Assembly (NCBI GenBank): GCA_035530275.1
Contig: DATKVC010000013.1
Location: forward strand, 159,266 to 223,265
DNA: 64,000 nt
Direction of reading: 5' to 3'
From: CAIJMU01 sp035530275
GTDB taxonomy: Bacteria; Spirochaetota; Spirochaetia; Treponematales; Rectinemataceae
The notes under the pieces are model-generated. The model was not told the origin of the DNA and ran no database searches. It saw nothing but the letters and a program-made list of their open reading frames with translations. The translations under genes and the position numbers were made by a program. Positions 1 to 7,181 of this stretch are shown here, in pieces. Positions within the stretch are counted from its first letter, which is position 1, and every line of letters begins with the position of its first letter.

Positions 1-722
1 TTCGAGATGGCGAGGGGAATGGTCATGATCTCGTTGCCCTTCCCGAGCACCAGCAAGGGCAGCAGATAGTCGTTCCAGATCCAGATGCCGTTGAGCACGA
101 GGACCGTCGCCTGGATGGGCTTGAGGATCGGAAAGACGATACGCCAGAAGATCTCCGCGCGGGAACAGCCGTCGATCGTCGCGGCCTCTTCGAGCTCCAG
201 AGGGATGCTCTTGATGAAACCATGGAACATGAAAATCGACTGGGACATCCCGAAGCCGACATAGGCGAGGAGGATGCCTTGGAAAGACCGGAGGAGACGG
301 ATTCCGGTGAAATCGGTCACCGTCCTGAACCAGGACAGGAGGGGGAACATGACGATCTGGAAGGGAATCACCATCGCGGCGACGAAGGCCGTGAAGATCA
401 ACGTGGAGCTCCGCGAATGCGTGCGAACGAGTGCCCAGGCGGCCTGGGCGGAGAGCACATTGAGGAGGAGGAGCGAACCGGCGGTAATGATGATCGAGGA
501 AAAGAAAGAGGACTGATACTGGATGTTGGGACTCGTCCAGATTTTGGCGATGTTGCCGAATAGCTCTCCCCAGTTCGTCGGCAGGGCGAGGGGATCGTTC
601 GTGATCTCGAAGGGGCCCTTGGCCGAATTGATGAGGACCATCCAGAAGGGGAAGAAAAAGACGACGAAAAGGAGGAGACCGATAAGCAAGAGGAAGAGGC
701 CGTTGTCGCGGTTTCGTTTCAC
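1..722 (-). CDS. Sugar ABC transporter permease, MalG/LacG type (C-terminus cut by window)
   Basis: Inner-membrane permease of a CUT1-type carbohydrate importer. The reading frame is open from a GTG at 722 to the window edge, about 240 codons. It has a hydrophobic first segment, several further membrane segments and the EAA loop that contacts the ATPase (ELEEAATIDGCSR near residue 184). The GTG overlaps the stop of the preceding permease by 4 bp (GTGA), so the two are translationally coupled. Together with the lipoprotein gene at 1804-3060 it forms one operon. No ATPase gene is visible; such transporters often share an MsmX-type ATPase encoded elsewhere. The substrate is inferred to be a sucrose- or glucan-type sugar only because of the neighbouring amylosucrase. 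Confidence 0.85.
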   Translation of the reverse strand, partial: MKRNRDNGLFLLLIGLLLFVVFFFPFWMVLINSAKGPFEITNDPLALPTNWGELFGNIAKIWTSPNIQYQSSFFSSIIITAGSLLLLNVLSAQAAWALVRTHSRSSTLIFTAFVAAMVIPFQIVMFPLLSWFRTVTDFTGIRLLRSFQGILLAYVGFGMSQSIFMFHGFIKSIPLELEEAATIDGCSRAEIFWRIVFPILKPIQATVLVLNGIWIWNDYLLPLLVLGKGNEIMTIPLAIS

Positions 723-1636
723 AGCTCGATCTCCCTTTTCTTGTTCGCGTAGACCTGCATCGTCGCGATCAGGGCGAGGACCACGAAGAAGATCACCGCC
801 CGCGCCTGGCCTTCGGCGAGGTTGTCGGAGCGGAAGGCCGTGTTGTAGATGTTCATCGCCAGGAGTTCGGTTCCGAAGATCGGCTTACCCATGAATATCG
901 TCGAAGGCCCGCCGGCAGTGAGAGAGATATTGACGTCGAACTGCTTGAAGGAATTCACGAGGGTGAGGAAGAGGGTGATCGTGAAAGCCTGGGAGGCCAT
1001 CGGCAAAGTGATGGCGATAAGGCGGCGGAAGGGACCGGCCCCGTCGATTTGGGCGGCTTCGTGGAGTTCGACGGGCACGTTCTCGATGGCTGCGACGTAG
1101 ATCATCATTATGTAACCCGCGTACTGCCAGGTGCCCGCGATGACGATCGCGACGAGGGCGGGATAGCTCTTGGCGAGCATCAGGTTGTTGGGGTCCGCCC
1201 AGGCCTTGATCCCGAGGAAGGTCCCGAGCTCGGGGATGGCCGAGTTGAAGATGAACTGCCAGACGTAGCCGAGTATGAGGCCGCCGATGAGGTTCGGCAC
1301 GAAGAAGCCGGCGCGGAAAAAGTTGCGGCCCTTCATCTTGCTCGTGACGAGAAGGGCGAGGCCGAAGGAAACCACGTTGATCACGACCATGTTCACGAGG
1401 GTGTAGCCGCTCGTGATAAGGAAGGAGTAGAGGAAGGATGGGTCCTTCAGGCTATCGACGTAGTTCGAGATGCCCCGAAAATGGAGGCCCGAGAGATCGC
1501 GCGCGTCGGAGGACCAGCTCGTGAAGCTATAGTAGACGCCGAGCAAGAAAGGAATGACCAGCACCATTAAGAAAGCAAAGAGCACTGGCGCGAGAAAGAG
1601 CCAGAACACGAAAGACTGGTCGCGTTTAGAACGCAT
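719..1636 (-). CDS. Sugar ABC transporter permease, MalF/UgpA type
   Basis: The 305-residue protein is the first permease subunit of the same carbohydrate importer. It has about six membrane segments, starting with FWLFLAPVLFAFLMVLVIPF near residues 11-30, and the EAA motif VELHEAAQIDGAGPFRRL near residue 187. Its length is normal for the family. The ATG at 1636 has a GGAGGTA ribosome binding site at 1642-1647. It lies between the solute-binding protein gene and the second permease, in the usual binding protein-MalF-MalG order. A perfect 11-bp stem hairpin sits in the gap upstream, so expression is probably lower than that of the binding protein. Confidence 0.9.
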   Translation of the reverse strand: MRSKRDQSFVFWLFLAPVLFAFLMVLVIPFLLGVYYSFTSWSSDARDLSGLHFRGISNYVDSLKDPSFLYSFLITSGYTLVNMVVINVVSFGLALLVTSKMKGRNFFRAGFFVPNLIGGLILGYVWQFIFNSAIPELGTFLGIKAWADPNNLMLAKSYPALVAIVIAGTWQYAGYIMMIYVAAIENVPVELHEAAQIDGAGPFRRLIAITLPMASQAFTITLFLTLVNSFKQFDVNISLTAGGPSTIFMGKPIFGTELLAMNIYNTAFRSDNLAEGQARAVIFFVVLALIATMQVYANKKREIEL

Positions 1637-1706
1637 CGCCTACCTCCGTTTCATCGGATTGCGCAGCATAGCATGGCGGAGACATCGCCGCGATGGGCGA
1701 TAAACG

Positions 1707-1742
1707 CGATTGCCCGGCTACCTTGCGGCGACCGGGCAATCG
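1707..1742 (-). promoter_or_regulatory. Intercistronic hairpin between binding protein and permease genes
   Basis: CGATTGCCCGG at 1707-1717 pairs perfectly with CCGGGCAATCG at 1732-1742 around a 14-nt loop. It lies 62 bases after the binding-protein stop in transcript order and has no T-run. This is the position where transport operons often carry mRNA-stabilising or attenuating hairpins (the malE-malF arrangement). Confidence 0.6.
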
Positions 1743-1803
1743 AAATGGAACCGCGCCTCGACCCGCGCGGGCGCCAGGCCCGTCACGGGAGGAAGGCTCT
1801 TCC

Positions 1804-3060
1804 TTACTTCTTGAGGCTCTCGAAAGCGGCGGTCATCAGGCTGATGAACTTGGCCTTGTTGATGGAACCGTTGGCGAACTGGTTGTAGATCGGGGCGAGG
1901 GTCTTGGAGCGGAAGTCGTTGGTGAAGTCGTACTGGTTCCAGCTATAGATCTTGCCGGAGGCGGCCCAGGTCTGGACGGACTGCGAAAGCTGTCCCGTGG
2001 GCGAGAGCTTCACGTTCGAGTAGGCGGGGATCATGCCGGCGTCCTTGACCATGTAGGTCTGGCCGCGGTCCGTGGCGACCATGTCCTCGAGGAATTTCTT
2101 GGCGGCCTTGATGTTCTTCGACTTCGAGTTGATCACGTAGAAGGAGGGAGCGGAGACGAAGATGCCGTCGGTGGTGTCGGTCAGGGAACCGTAGGGCGCG
2201 AAGCCCATCTTGAAGGTGGCGTTAGCCTGGGCCATGTTGGGATCGACCCAATTGCCCTGATGGAGGAAGACGGCCTTCTGGTTGGCGAAGGCGCCGACCT
2301 GGGCGTCGTAGTTGCCGGTGGTGAGGACCTTCTTGTCGGCATACTTGAACATCAGCTCGACCCAATCGGCGTACTGGGCGAGGCGCTGGGGATCGACGGT
2401 GCCGGCGAGGAGGGCGTTGGTGACAGACTTGTCGCCATAGGCGAGGCCGTTGGAGAGAAGGGCGTTGAAGTCGTGGTCGGCGGTGACCCAGCCCATGTCG
2501 GGGCCGGCGGCCATCGATACGACGGAGTCGATGCCGAGCTGCTTCTTCATGCCGTTGAGCTTCTCGAAGGCGGCCTTGTAGGCGGCGTAATTATTCAGGG
2601 TCGCGGGATCGATGCCTGCCTTGGCGAGGAGGTCGGCGTTATACGCGAGGCCCCAGCCTTCGACGGCGACGGGGAAACCGTAGACCTTGCCGTCGACCTT
2701 GAAGGCGACGGAGGTGTTGGCCACCCACTTCGAATCGGAGAGGTCGGCAATGATGTCCTTCCACTCCGCGTAATCCTGGATACCGGCGATGCCGAAGATG
2801 TCGGGCATGTCGCCCGCCGCGAAATCGGCCTTGAGCTGGGTGCCGAGATCGACGTTGCTCGAGCCGCCGACGGACTTGATGGTGACATCGACCTTGTTGG
2901 CCTTTGACCAGTCCGCCGCATAGGCCTTGAGGGCCGCGTCGATTTCGGGCTTGCCCTGGGCGAGGGTGAGCTTGGCGGGGGTTGCCGAGCAGCCGGCGAC
3001 CGAAACGGTAACGCCTGCAACGGCGAGGAGCGCTACGAATACCGCGAGCAGCTTCTTCAT
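1804..3060 (-). CDS. Sugar ABC transporter solute-binding lipoprotein (family 1)
   Basis: Periplasmic sugar-binding lipoprotein of 418 residues that delivers substrate to the permeases encoded downstream. A signal peptide ends in the lipobox VAGC with the lipidated Cys at residue 24. The mature part shows family-1 features such as YGFPVAVEGWGLAYNADLLAKAG and AVFLHQGNWVDPNM. A longer frame exists upstream, but ATG 3060 has a good AGGCAG/GGAGG-type site at 3061-3070 and starts a proper signal peptide. Transcription most likely starts from the promoter at 3153-3181, between two LacI-type operators shared with the divergent amylosucrase gene. The exact sugar cannot be read from sequence. Confidence 0.9.
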   Translation of the reverse strand: MKKLLAVFVALLAVAGVTVSVAGCSATPAKLTLAQGKPEIDAALKAYAADWSKANKVDVTIKSVGGSSNVDLGTQLKADFAAGDMPDIFGIAGIQDYAEWKDIIADLSDSKWVANTSVAFKVDGKVYGFPVAVEGWGLAYNADLLAKAGIDPATLNNYAAYKAAFEKLNGMKKQLGIDSVVSMAAGPDMGWVTADHDFNALLSNGLAYGDKSVTNALLAGTVDPQRLAQYADWVELMFKYADKKVLTTGNYDAQVGAFANQKAVFLHQGNWVDPNMAQANATFKMGFAPYGSLTDTTDGIFVSAPSFYVINSKSKNIKAAKKFLEDMVATDRGQTYMVKDAGMIPAYSNVKLSPTGQLSQSVQTWAASGKIYSWNQYDFTNDFRSKTLAPIYNQFANGSINKAKFISLMTAAFESLKK

Positions 3061-3083
3061 TTCTGCCTCCATGAGGGGAATTT

Positions 3084-3093
3084 GAACCGGTTT
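3084..3093. promoter_or_regulatory. LacI-family operator, downstream copy
   Basis: GAACCGGTTT contains the symmetric core AACCGGTT (3085-3092) with the central CG typical of LacI/GalR-family operators. It lies inside the leader of the binding-protein mRNA, 108 bp from a second copy. Confidence 0.6.
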
Positions 3094-3152
3094 ATCCGGG
3101 CCCTGCACTCGATTCCTACGAACCCGCTGCGGACCCAGTACCTGATCGAACT

Positions 3153-3181
3153 ACTATAATAAGGGACTTCCTAAGGTTCAA
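3153..3181 (-). promoter_or_regulatory. Sigma-70 type promoter for the sugar ABC operon
   Basis: On the minus strand, TTGAAC (3176-3181) and TATAGT (3153-3158) are separated by exactly 17 bp. Start of transcription is expected near 3146. One operator is upstream of the -35 box and one is in the leader, compatible with repression by looping. On the plus strand the overlapping TATAAT at 3155-3160 could serve the divergent enzyme gene, but no good -35 box accompanies it. Confidence 0.6.
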
Positions 3182-3191
3182 GGGGGTCGAC

Positions 3192-3201
3192 AAACCGGTT
3201 T
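3192..3201. promoter_or_regulatory. LacI-family operator, upstream copy
   Basis: AAACCGGTTT is a perfect 10-bp palindrome between the two divergent genes, sharing the core AACCGGTT with the copy at 3084-3093. It is about 90 bp before the likely start of the amylosucrase gene, so it may control both directions. No lacI gene is in this window. Confidence 0.65.
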
Positions 3202-3287
3202 ACCAACTGAATGCTCCCGCCTTGCATGAGCCCGGACCCATACGCATACTTCGCGTGGCAGTTTCTCATGCTGCGGAAGGAGGGCGA

Positions 3288-5201
3288 GTGGATCGGGGGC
3301 GGATGCTTGCCAATGCACGAAAAGCCGGAGCCGACGAGGCCAATGAAGGCATCTTCTGGGCAAGGGTCGGATACGCGATCCCCGCCATCGACGAGGGATT
3401 CTCGCACTTGTATGGGGATGGCGCCGCCGCCCTGTGGAAAGAAAGACTCATCGCCCTCCTCGCAAAGTCTTGGCGTGAGCGCCCGGAGGATCTTCGAGAA
3501 AGGGACCGAGATACGGAGAAGGGTCCTTGGTATCTGCGACCCGGGCTCTCCGCGAGCATGCTGTATCTCGATCGCTTCGCCGGAGATTTTCGGGGATTCG
3601 CGAAAAAACTCGGATGGCTTTCGGAACTCGGAATCGACATCGTCCACCTCATGCCCTTCATGAAGTCGCCAGCGGGCGAAAACGACGGGGGCTACGCCGT
3701 GAGCGACTACCTCGAGGTGGACCCTCGCCTCGGCGTCGACGCCGACCTCCTGGGCACGGCGCGACTCCTTCACAATAGGAACATGTTCCTGGCGGCCGAC
3801 CTCGTCCTCAACCATAGCTCCGACCGGCATCCCTGGGCCCTTGCGGCCAGGGCCGGCGATCAGCGTTATCGTTCCTATTATTGGTTCTTTCCCGATCGCG
3901 AAATCCCCGACCGCTTCGACGCGGCCATGCCCGAGGTCTTCCCGGAAACAGCCCCGGGCAACTTCACCTGGATCGCAGACTGCGAAGCCTGGGTGATGAC
4001 CGTTTTCAACCGCTACCAATGGGATCTCAACTGGTCCAATCCCGAAGTCTTCGTGGAAATGCTCGCTGTCATCCTCGGAATGGCCAATCGCGGCGTGGAT
4101 CTCATCCGCCTCGACGCCGTGCCCTATCTCTGGAAGCGCGCAGGAACCAACTGCCAGAATCTCCCCGAGTCGCACGAGATAGTGCGGCTTCTCAAGGCGG
4201 CGGCCTCGGTCGTAGCGCCGAGCCTCGCCTTCCTCGCCGAAGCAATCGTCCGGCCGGCGGAAATCGTGAAGTATCTGGATGCGGAGGGAAGGGAAGAGTG
4301 CCAACTCGCCTATCACGCATCGCTAATGGCCCTCACGTGGGAATCCCTCGCCACCAAACGGACGGGGCTCCTCCGCTCCTCTTTCGGCAACGAGACCCGT
4401 CTCGCCCCGGGCACCGCCTGGTTCAGCTATGCGCGTTGCCACGACGATATCGGCCTCGGCTTCGACGACGAGCGCATTCGCGGCGTCGGATTCGACCCGG
4501 CCCTGCACCGGCGTTTCCTCGTCGAGTGGTATACCGGCCGCTTTCCGGGAACCCACGCCTCGGGGAGGCCATTCATGGAGAACCCCGCCACGGGCGACGC
4601 CCGAATCTCGGGCACCTGCGCCTCCCTCTGCGGCCTCGAAAGGGCCCTCGACTCCGGCGACGGGAAAGCAATCGAGTTCGCGCTCAGGCGCATCGAACTC
4701 CTCCACGCCCTGATATCATCCCTCGTGGGCATTCCCCTGATCTACTCGGGCGACGAGATAGCGAGCCTCAACGATTATAGTTATGAGGAAGTGCCGGAGT
4801 TCGCCGCCGACAACCGCTGGATGCATCGGCCGAGGCTGGATTGGGAGGTCGCAGCCCGGGCGACCCGCGGAGAAGGCAACGAGGGCCGCATCCTTTTCTT
4901 TGTGCGCAGATGCCTCCGACTTCGCCGATCGCTCCCGGCCCTCGCGCAGGACGCTCCCTTCGAAGTCCTCGATTCGGAAGAGGGGCTTTTGGCGGTGCTG
5001 CGCATTCCTCGCGATCGGGAGGCAGATCCCCTCCTCGTCCTGGCCAATTTCACCGAGGAGGACAGATGCTACGAGCCCGATCAAAGGCGCCTCGATCCGG
5101 CCGGAGAGGGCATTGTCGACCTACTCGCGGAGGGGGCGGCCTTCGGCAGGGGTCCGATCCCCATCGCGGCCCTCGGCGTACGGTGGCTCGCCATGAAATG
5201 A
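3288..5201 (+). CDS. Amylosucrase-type GH13 glucosyltransferase
   Basis: Glycoside hydrolase family 13 enzyme of the amylosucrase group, which splits sucrose and transfers glucose to an alpha-glucan. Hallmarks are HLMPFMKSPAGENDGGYAVSDY, the catalytic nucleophile in DLIRLDAVPY (Asp about 276), the acid/base Glu in LAEAIVRP (about 318) and RCHDDIG (Asp about 386). Spacing closely matches Neisseria amylosucrase (D286, E328, D393, from memory). The start is GTG 3288, preceded by AAGGAGG at 3277-3283, giving 637 residues; the open frame reaches a TTG at 3222 without a ribosome site. It has no signal peptide, so it is cytoplasmic. It is divergent from a sugar importer and shares LacI-type operators with it. 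A sucrose hydrolase or phosphorylase role is the main alternative. Confidence 0.82.
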   Translation: MDRGRMLANARKAGADEANEGIFWARVGYAIPAIDEGFSHLYGDGAAALWKERLIALLAKSWRERPEDLRERDRDTEKGPWYLRPGLSASMLYLDRFAGDFRGFAKKLGWLSELGIDIVHLMPFMKSPAGENDGGYAVSDYLEVDPRLGVDADLLGTARLLHNRNMFLAADLVLNHSSDRHPWALAARAGDQRYRSYYWFFPDREIPDRFDAAMPEVFPETAPGNFTWIADCEAWVMTVFNRYQWDLNWSNPEVFVEMLAVILGMANRGVDLIRLDAVPYLWKRAGTNCQNLPESHEIVRLLKAAASVVAPSLAFLAEAIVRPAEIVKYLDAEGREECQLAYHASLMALTWESLATKRTGLLRSSFGNETRLAPGTAWFSYARCHDDIGLGFDDERIRGVGFDPALHRRFLVEWYTGRFPGTHASGRPFMENPATGDARISGTCASLCGLERALDSGDGKAIEFALRRIELLHALISSLVGIPLIYSGDEIASLNDYSYEEVPEFAADNRWMHRPRLDWEVAARATRGEGNEGRILFFVRRCLRLRRSLPALAQDAPFEVLDSEEGLLAVLRIPRDREADPLLVLANFTEEDRCYEPDQRRLDPAGEGIVDLLAEGAAFGRGPIPIAALGVRWLAMK

Positions 5202-5259
5202 TCGCGCCTTCCATTGCCGCGATCGATCGCCTACTCTTTACCCCAGCAAGGAGAGCTTC

Positions 5260-6912
5260 GTGAAACAGATTACCGTCACTTACCCGACCGGAGACAAGGT
5301 CGCTTTTCCGGCAGGGGCCCGGGCGGCCGATGTCATCGGGCGCCTCGGTTCGCTCGACTGGCCGCTCGCGGCCGTATTGGTCAACAACGAACTCCTCTGC
5401 CTCGAGGCGCCCCTCCTCACCGACTGCCGCATCGAGGCCGTCACAATCGGCACGTCGGCGGGCGCCACGGTGTACCGCCGCTCCTTGTGCTATCTCTTGG
5501 CGCTTTCCTCGCGGGAACTCTGGCCCGATCGCCGACTCGTCGCTGGCATGGCCATCGGCACGGGTTTCTACCATCATTTCGAAGGCCTCGAAATGAGCGA
5601 GGCGGACATCGCCTCGCTCGAGCGGACGATGCTCGCCTACGTGGCCCGGGACGTACCCATCACCATCGAGCATCGGGCCTACCTCGACGCGATCGACTAC
5701 TTCAAATCGAGCGCCCAGACCGACACGCTTTCCCTCCTCGAATCGACCAACGAGGCGGTCATCCGCCTCAATGTCTGCGCAGGGTTTCGCGACCTCCATG
5801 TCCAGCCCCTCGTGCCTTCGACCGGCGTGCTCCGAACCTTCGAGCTCAAGCCCTACCATGGCGGCCTCCTCCTCCGCTATCCGCACAAGGAGCATCCCGA
5901 CACCCTTACCCCCTTCCATGACGATCCCCTCCTTTACTCCATCGCCGCCGAGTATCGCGAACGCGCGGAAATCCTCGGCATCACCTCGGTCGGAGCCCTC
6001 AACAGGATCAACGGCTCGAAGGGCATCAAGGACTACATGAAGGTGGCGGAGGCCCTCCAGAACAAGAAGATCGCGGCCATCGCCGACCGGGTGGCCGAAC
6101 GCTCGAAAGACGTGAAGGTGGTTCTCATCGCCGGCCCTTCGAGTTCGGGAAAGACCACGACCTCCAAGAAACTCTCCATCCAGCTCACCGTCATGGGCTT
6201 CGATCCTCAGGTGATCTCCCTAGACGACTATTTCGTCGAAAGGGAAAAGACGCCCAAAGACGAAAACGGCCAGTATGATTTCGAATGCCTCGAGGCCCTC
6301 GACGTCGACTACCTCAACGAGCAGCTCCTCGCCCTATTCGCCGGGGAGGAGATCGAGCTCCCCGCCTTCGACTTCAAGGTCGGCTCTCGCAAGCCTTCGG
6401 GGAAACGGCTCAAGCTCAAGCCGAACCAGATCCTCGTGATGGAGGGCATACACGGCCTGAACGATCGCCTGACCCCTCGCATCCCGGCCGCGCAGAAGTT
6501 CAAGATCTACGTGTCAGCCCTCACCCAGCTCAACCTCGATGACCATAACCGCGTCTCCACCACCGACAACCGCCTCCTCAGGCGCATGGTCCGCGACTAC
6601 AATTTCCGGGGGCACTCGGCCCTCGCGACCCTCAAGATGTGGCCCTCGGTCCAGGCAGGCGAGCGCAAACACATATTCCCCTTCCAAAACTCGGCCGACG
6701 CCGCCTTCAATTCGGCACTCGACTACGAACTCGGTGTCCTCAAGGTCTATGCCGAGCCCCTGCTCCGAACCGTGAAGCCGGATGCGATCGAATACGCCGA
6801 GGCGAAGCGACTTCTCGCCTTCCTCGACAATTTCACGCCCATCCCCGCCAGCGCGGTTCCGAAGGATTCGATACTCAGGGAATTCATAGGAGAGAGCGAC
6901 TTCAAGTATTGA
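5260..6912 (+). CDS. Nucleoside (uridine) kinase with N-terminal TGS domain
   Basis: The 550-residue protein begins with a TGS-like domain (residues 1-60) and a threonyl-tRNA-synthetase-like second domain (about 60-230, with YHHFEG and the nearby MAIGTGFY). It ends in a uridine kinase/phosphoribulokinase domain with P-loop GPSSSGKTTTSK near residue 292, then SLDDYFVER and VMEGIHGLND. This three-part architecture is a known family in Thermotoga, clostridia and spirochaetes, usually annotated as uridine or nucleoside kinase and assumed to act in pyrimidine salvage. GTG 5260 follows AAGGAG at 5248-5253. It lies 58 bp after the amylosucrase gene and may be cotranscribed. The role of the tRNA-synthetase-like part is not established. 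Confidence 0.85.
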   Translation: MKQITVTYPTGDKVAFPAGARAADVIGRLGSLDWPLAAVLVNNELLCLEAPLLTDCRIEAVTIGTSAGATVYRRSLCYLLALSSRELWPDRRLVAGMAIGTGFYHHFEGLEMSEADIASLERTMLAYVARDVPITIEHRAYLDAIDYFKSSAQTDTLSLLESTNEAVIRLNVCAGFRDLHVQPLVPSTGVLRTFELKPYHGGLLLRYPHKEHPDTLTPFHDDPLLYSIAAEYRERAEILGITSVGALNRINGSKGIKDYMKVAEALQNKKIAAIADRVAERSKDVKVVLIAGPSSSGKTTTSKKLSIQLTVMGFDPQVISLDDYFVEREKTPKDENGQYDFECLEALDVDYLNEQLLALFAGEEIELPAFDFKVGSRKPSGKRLKLKPNQILVMEGIHGLNDRLTPRIPAAQKFKIYVSALTQLNLDDHNRVSTTDNRLLRRMVRDYNFRGHSALATLKMWPSVQAGERKHIFPFQNSADAAFNSALDYELGVLKVYAEPLLRTVKPDAIEYAEAKRLLAFLDNFTPIPASAVPKDSILREFIGESDFKY

Positions 6913-7027
6913 GCGCTTTTGCGATCGCGGTTGCGGCAGGCGCCAAGCGCCGCCGCGCTTGCGCAGGCTCAGCGGGCAGGCCTCTGCCGCGGGCAGGCGA
7001 GTTTTGGGCTTTTAAAAGGAATCCGAA

Positions 7028-7054
7028 ATTGAAATTTGTCCTAGATTGAAATTT
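7028..7054. repeat. Two direct repeats ATTGAAATTT upstream of the opp promoter
   Basis: The 10-mer ATTGAAATTT occurs at 7028-7037 and 7045-7054, 17 bp apart. It sits in an AT-rich stretch (about 7015-7110) that stands out from the GC-rich surroundings, 60 bp before the -35 box of the opp operon. It may bind a regulator or act as an upstream AT-rich promoter element; sequence alone does not decide. Confidence 0.35.
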
Positions 7055-7113
7055 CATTTCGCAATCCCTGAAATTAGGTTTTATCTATTAAAACAGTATT
7101 CCCCTTTTTTTAA

Positions 7114-7142
7114 TTGACCCCATGTTTGGGCGGTCCTATACT
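7114..7142 (+). promoter_or_regulatory. Strong sigma-70 type promoter of the opp-like operon
   Basis: TTGACC at 7114-7119 and TATACT at 7137-7142 are separated by 17 bp. The expected start is near 7149, giving a leader of about 33 nt that contains the AAGGAGGG ribosome site at 7170-7177. Confidence 0.75.
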
Positions 7143-7181
7143 GCGCCAACGACTTTCATGCGCACATGCAAGGAGGGTTTC

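Noticed and set aside
3222..3287. Upstream TTG start for the amylosucrase
   Set aside because: No ribosome site at the TTG; GTG 3288 has AAGGAGG and gives the family's normal length.
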